From Streptomyces rochei (GTDB taxonomy: Bacteria > Actinomycetota > Actinomycetes > Streptomycetales > Streptomycetaceae), in NCBI GenBank assembly GCA_002155895.1, contig MUMD01000054.1, positions 1 through 34,714 of the forward strand: a DNA stretch of 34,714 bases, written 5' to 3'. Positions within the stretch are counted from its first letter, which is position 1, and the number at the start of each line of letters is the position of its first letter. A program made the position numbers and the translations under genes. This document shows, in pieces, positions 32,205-34,714 of the stretch. The notes under the pieces were generated by a model. That model made no database searches and was not told the origin of the DNA. It saw only the letters and a list, made by a program, of their open reading frames with translations.

Positions 32205-33075
32205 CGCGTCCCGTGAGGTGACCGGCGAGGGCCGCCGCCGCGGGATTGCGCGGCCGCGGCCCCCGCCCGGCCAGGACGACGGTCCGGCCCGGCTCCGGCT
32301 GCCGGATCTCCACACACGGCAGCCCCGCGCGCTCGCCGATCCGGCGCGGCACGAACGCCACGCCGATCCCGGCCCGCACCAGATCCACCAGCAGCCCGAT
32401 CTGCGTCACGTCGCAGGTGATCCGGCGCTCCAGACCGCAGTGCGCCGCCAGCCGCCGCACGGCCGTCTCCAGACCCGTACCGGCACGGAAGTCGACGAAC
32501 GGCTCGTCGGCCAGGTCCCTGATGAGGGTCCGCCCGGCGGTGGCCAGCGGGTGGTCCGGCGCCGTGATCAGCACCAGTTCCTCCTGCCAGGTCGCGTACG
32601 GCGTCAGCCCCTCCGGCAGGTCCCCCGCGTCCGGCACCAGGTACGCCAGGTCCAGCTCGCCCGCGCGCAGCGCCTCGGTCAGCTCACCGACCGGCGCGTC
32701 CCGCACCGACACCTGGACGCCGGGGAAGCGGCGGTGGAAGGTGGCCAGTTCGGCGGGGAGATCCACGCAGGTCAGCGTCTGGATCGTGCCGATCGCCACC
32801 CGGCCGGTGGCCAGCCCCGCCACATCCGCGACCGCGTGCCGCGCCTCCTCGGCGCCGGCCAGCAGCGAGCGGGCCCGCGGCAGCAGGGCGCGGCCGGCCT
32901 CCGTGAGGACCACCCGGCGGCCCGTACGGTCGAACAGGTCGGCGCCCAGCTCCCGCTCCAGGTTGCGGACGGACGTGCTGAGCGCCGACTGCACGATCAG
33001 CTCGCGACGGGCGGCGGCGGTGAAGCTGCCCTCGGTGACGACCGCCATGAAGTGGCGGAGCTGGCGGATCTCCAT
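32143..33075 (-). CDS. LysR-family transcriptional regulator
   Basis: A 310-residue LysR protein. The N-terminal winged helix is canonical (MEIRQLRHFMAVVTEGSFTA, then LSTSVRNLERELGADLFDRTGRRVVLTEAG), followed by a periplasmic-binding-protein-like effector domain (GRVAIGTIQTLTCVDLPAELATFHRRFPGVQVSV, LVDLVRAGIGVAFVPRRIGE). The last 20 residues are Pro/Gly/Ala-rich and read through 62 bases antisense to the TetR gene. TAGAAT (33087-33082) ends six bases before ATG 33075 and there is no ribosome site, so the mRNA is probably leaderless. Diverging from it are a 29-codon candidate gene and, beyond it, the converging acyl-CoA dehydrogenase; which it controls is unknown. Confidence 0.92.
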   Translation of the reverse strand: MEIRQLRHFMAVVTEGSFTAAARRELIVQSALSTSVRNLERELGADLFDRTGRRVVLTEAGRALLPRARSLLAGAEEARHAVADVAGLATGRVAIGTIQTLTCVDLPAELATFHRRFPGVQVSVRDAPVGELTEALRAGELDLAYLVPDAGDLPEGLTPYATWQEELVLITAPDHPLATAGRTLIRDLADEPFVDFRAGTGLETAVRRLAAHCGLERRITCDVTQIGLLVDLVRAGIGVAFVPRRIGERAGLPCVEIRQPEPGRTVVLAGRGPRPRNPAAAALAGHLTGRVTDAAPAAAGPPGGRRPPAG

Positions 33076-33081
33076 CCATCG

Positions 33082-33087
33082 ATTCTA
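33082..33087 (-). promoter_or_regulatory. -10 element of the leaderless lysR promoter
   Basis: On the minus strand TAGAAT, a consensus TAGRRT, ends six bases before the LysR ATG. On the plus strand a separate -10-like TACGAT (33105-33110) faces the small candidate gene at 33151, so the 75-base gap probably holds divergent promoters. Confidence 0.5.
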
Positions 33088-33150
33088 GAGATGGACCGCA
33101 GCGATACGATCTGTTGGACCGCTGACGGGGCCGCGAGCCAGCCTGGTGGC

Positions 33151-33240
33151 ATGACCCGCAGACCGCCTCTCTGGCTCCGCCTCGTCGCCTTCGCCCGCGC
33201 GCTCGCGCACACGGACCACCACTACGGCGGCGGCTACTAG
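33151..33240 (+). CDS. Candidate 29-residue small protein
   Basis: MTRRPPLWLRLVAFARALA followed by HTDHHYGGGY. I judge it likely real because 26 of the 28 codons after the ATG end in G or C, as in true Streptomyces genes, whereas the in-frame stretch upstream (33091-33150) drops to about three quarters. TACGAT at 33105-33110 could be its -10. The ribosome site is weak (TGGTGG). The peptide has an amphipathic basic helix and a His/Tyr/Gly tail that could bind metal. It lies divergent from a LysR gene and ends 10 bases before the acyl-CoA dehydrogenase end. It could be a leader peptide, a small protein, or chance. Confidence 0.5.
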   Translation: MTRRPPLWLRLVAFARALAHTDHHYGGGY

Positions 33241-33250
33241 CCGCCGGCCG

Positions 33251-34465
<1,215 letters not shown>

Positions 34466-34471
34466 GGCGGG

Positions 34472-34714
34472 TCAGCCCTTCTGAAGGGTGGTCAGGCCGT
34501 GCTCGATGAAGACGGGGACGAGGTCGCCGATGCGGTCGAAGCCGCGGCCGACCGTCTGGCCCAGCGTGTAGCGGTAGTGGATGCCCTCCAGGATCACGGC
34601 GAGCTTGAACCACGCGAAGGCCGTGTACCAGGCGACGGCGGACACGTCGCGCCCCGAGCGCGCGGCGTACCGCTCGATCAGCTCGGCGGGGGCGGGGTGC
34701 CCGGGGGCCTGGGC
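34472..34714 (-). CDS. APH-family kinase, C-terminal 80 residues (cut by window edge)
   Basis: The reading frame enters from the right edge and stops at 34472-34474. The visible 80 residues read ...PAPAELIERYAARSGRDVSAVAWYTAF, then AWFKLAVILEGIHYRYTLGQ and FDRIGDLVPVFIEHGL. The tract FKLAVILEGIHYRY is the C-terminal signature of aminoglycoside-phosphotransferase-like kinases that accompany ACAD10/11 dehydrogenases (LvaA and the N-terminal part of ACAD10/11). The catalytic HGD and DxE motifs would lie beyond the window. Its stop is 6 bases before the dehydrogenase ATG, so the two are one operon and probably one pathway. Because of the family it phosphorylates a hydroxyacyl-CoA, not an antibiotic (inference). 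Confidence 0.85.
   Translation of the reverse strand, partial: AQAPGHPAPAELIERYAARSGRDVSAVAWYTAFAWFKLAVILEGIHYRYTLGQTVGRGFDRIGDLVPVFIEHGLTTLQKG

Noticed and set aside
33091..33150. Longer start for the 29-residue candidate (49 codons from ATG 33091)
   Set aside because: Third-position G/C drops in this stretch and the -10-like TACGAT lies inside it, so the ATG at 33151 is favoured.
34472..34714. Aminoglycoside resistance kinase
   Set aside because: The fold family is shared, but operon position with an ACAD10/11-type dehydrogenase and the FKLAVILEGIHYRY ending point to a metabolic kinase.

Overview
The window is high-GC chromosomal DNA from a Streptomyces. The evidence is codon third positions dominated by G/C, GTG starts, GGAGG-type ribosome sites, several apparently leaderless genes, many TetR regulators, and a SoxR, homogentisate dioxygenase and citrate-metal transporter in an order I recall from the S. 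coelicolor SCO1690-SCO1720 region (memory, not a search). I see 33 protein genes, the last one cut by the window edge, plus one candidate 29-codon gene. There are no tRNA or rRNA genes, insertion sequences, prophage genes or CRISPR arrays, and no gene-free gap longer than about 255 bases. The window looks like stable core or near-core chromosome rather than an island.

Layout. 1-2.5 kb: a DrrAB-type ABC exporter divergent from its TetR, with two near-identical 17-bp palindromes at the promoters. 2.5-5.9 kb: a stand-alone type ISP restriction-modification C-terminal-like protein, a GntR/UTRA regulator and homogentisate dioxygenase (hmgA). 6.1-9.8 kb: a lipoprotein, a TetR and a molybdopterin oxidoreductase with a palindrome on its promoter. 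9.9-12.9 kb: a CitMHS citrate-metal transporter closed by a 20-bp-stem hairpin, then an MFS permease overlapping a small membrane protein. 13.1-17.1 kb: an orphan sugar-type ABC ATPase, then an aldehyde dehydrogenase/alcohol dehydrogenase pair. 17.1-19.7 kb: a seven-copy 22-25-bp hairpin repeat, a DMT exporter, an ArsR-like regulator and a TetR. 19.8-23.1 kb: acyl-CoA dehydrogenase, YiaA-like protein, TetR, MaoC-type hydratase and SoxR. 23.2-29 kb: a short beta-keto acid cleavage enzyme, a zinc-ribbon protein of unknown role, a secreted penicillin-acylase-family amidase and a Tat-secreted NamZ-type muramidase. 29.1-34.7 kb: SDR, acyl-CoA ligase, TetR, LysR, then an ACAD10/11-type acyl-CoA dehydrogenase behind an APH-like kinase.

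Regulatory logic is unusually readable. Palindromes sit on -10 or -35 elements beside many of the TetR genes. One 19-bp palindrome occurs both at the TetR/acyl-CoA dehydrogenase intergenic region (19673-19691) and at the aldehyde dehydrogenase promoter 5 kb away (14506-14524), which suggests a small regulon. Another motif (CTAAGCG...GCT) occurs before a TetR (21284-21299) and before the MaoC gene (22484-22499). Five genes have a TANNNT hexamer 6-7 nt upstream of the start codon and look leaderless.

The most interesting candidate system is at the right end. Kinase + acyl-CoA dehydrogenase + SDR + acyl-CoA ligase are the same enzyme classes as LvaA/C/D/E of Pseudomonas putida levulinate catabolism, and as the kinase-ACAD fusions ACAD10/11 that handle 4-hydroxy acids. 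This may be a Streptomyces 4-hydroxyacyl/4-ketoacyl-CoA catabolic locus, split into two transcription units around two regulators. That assignment is inference.
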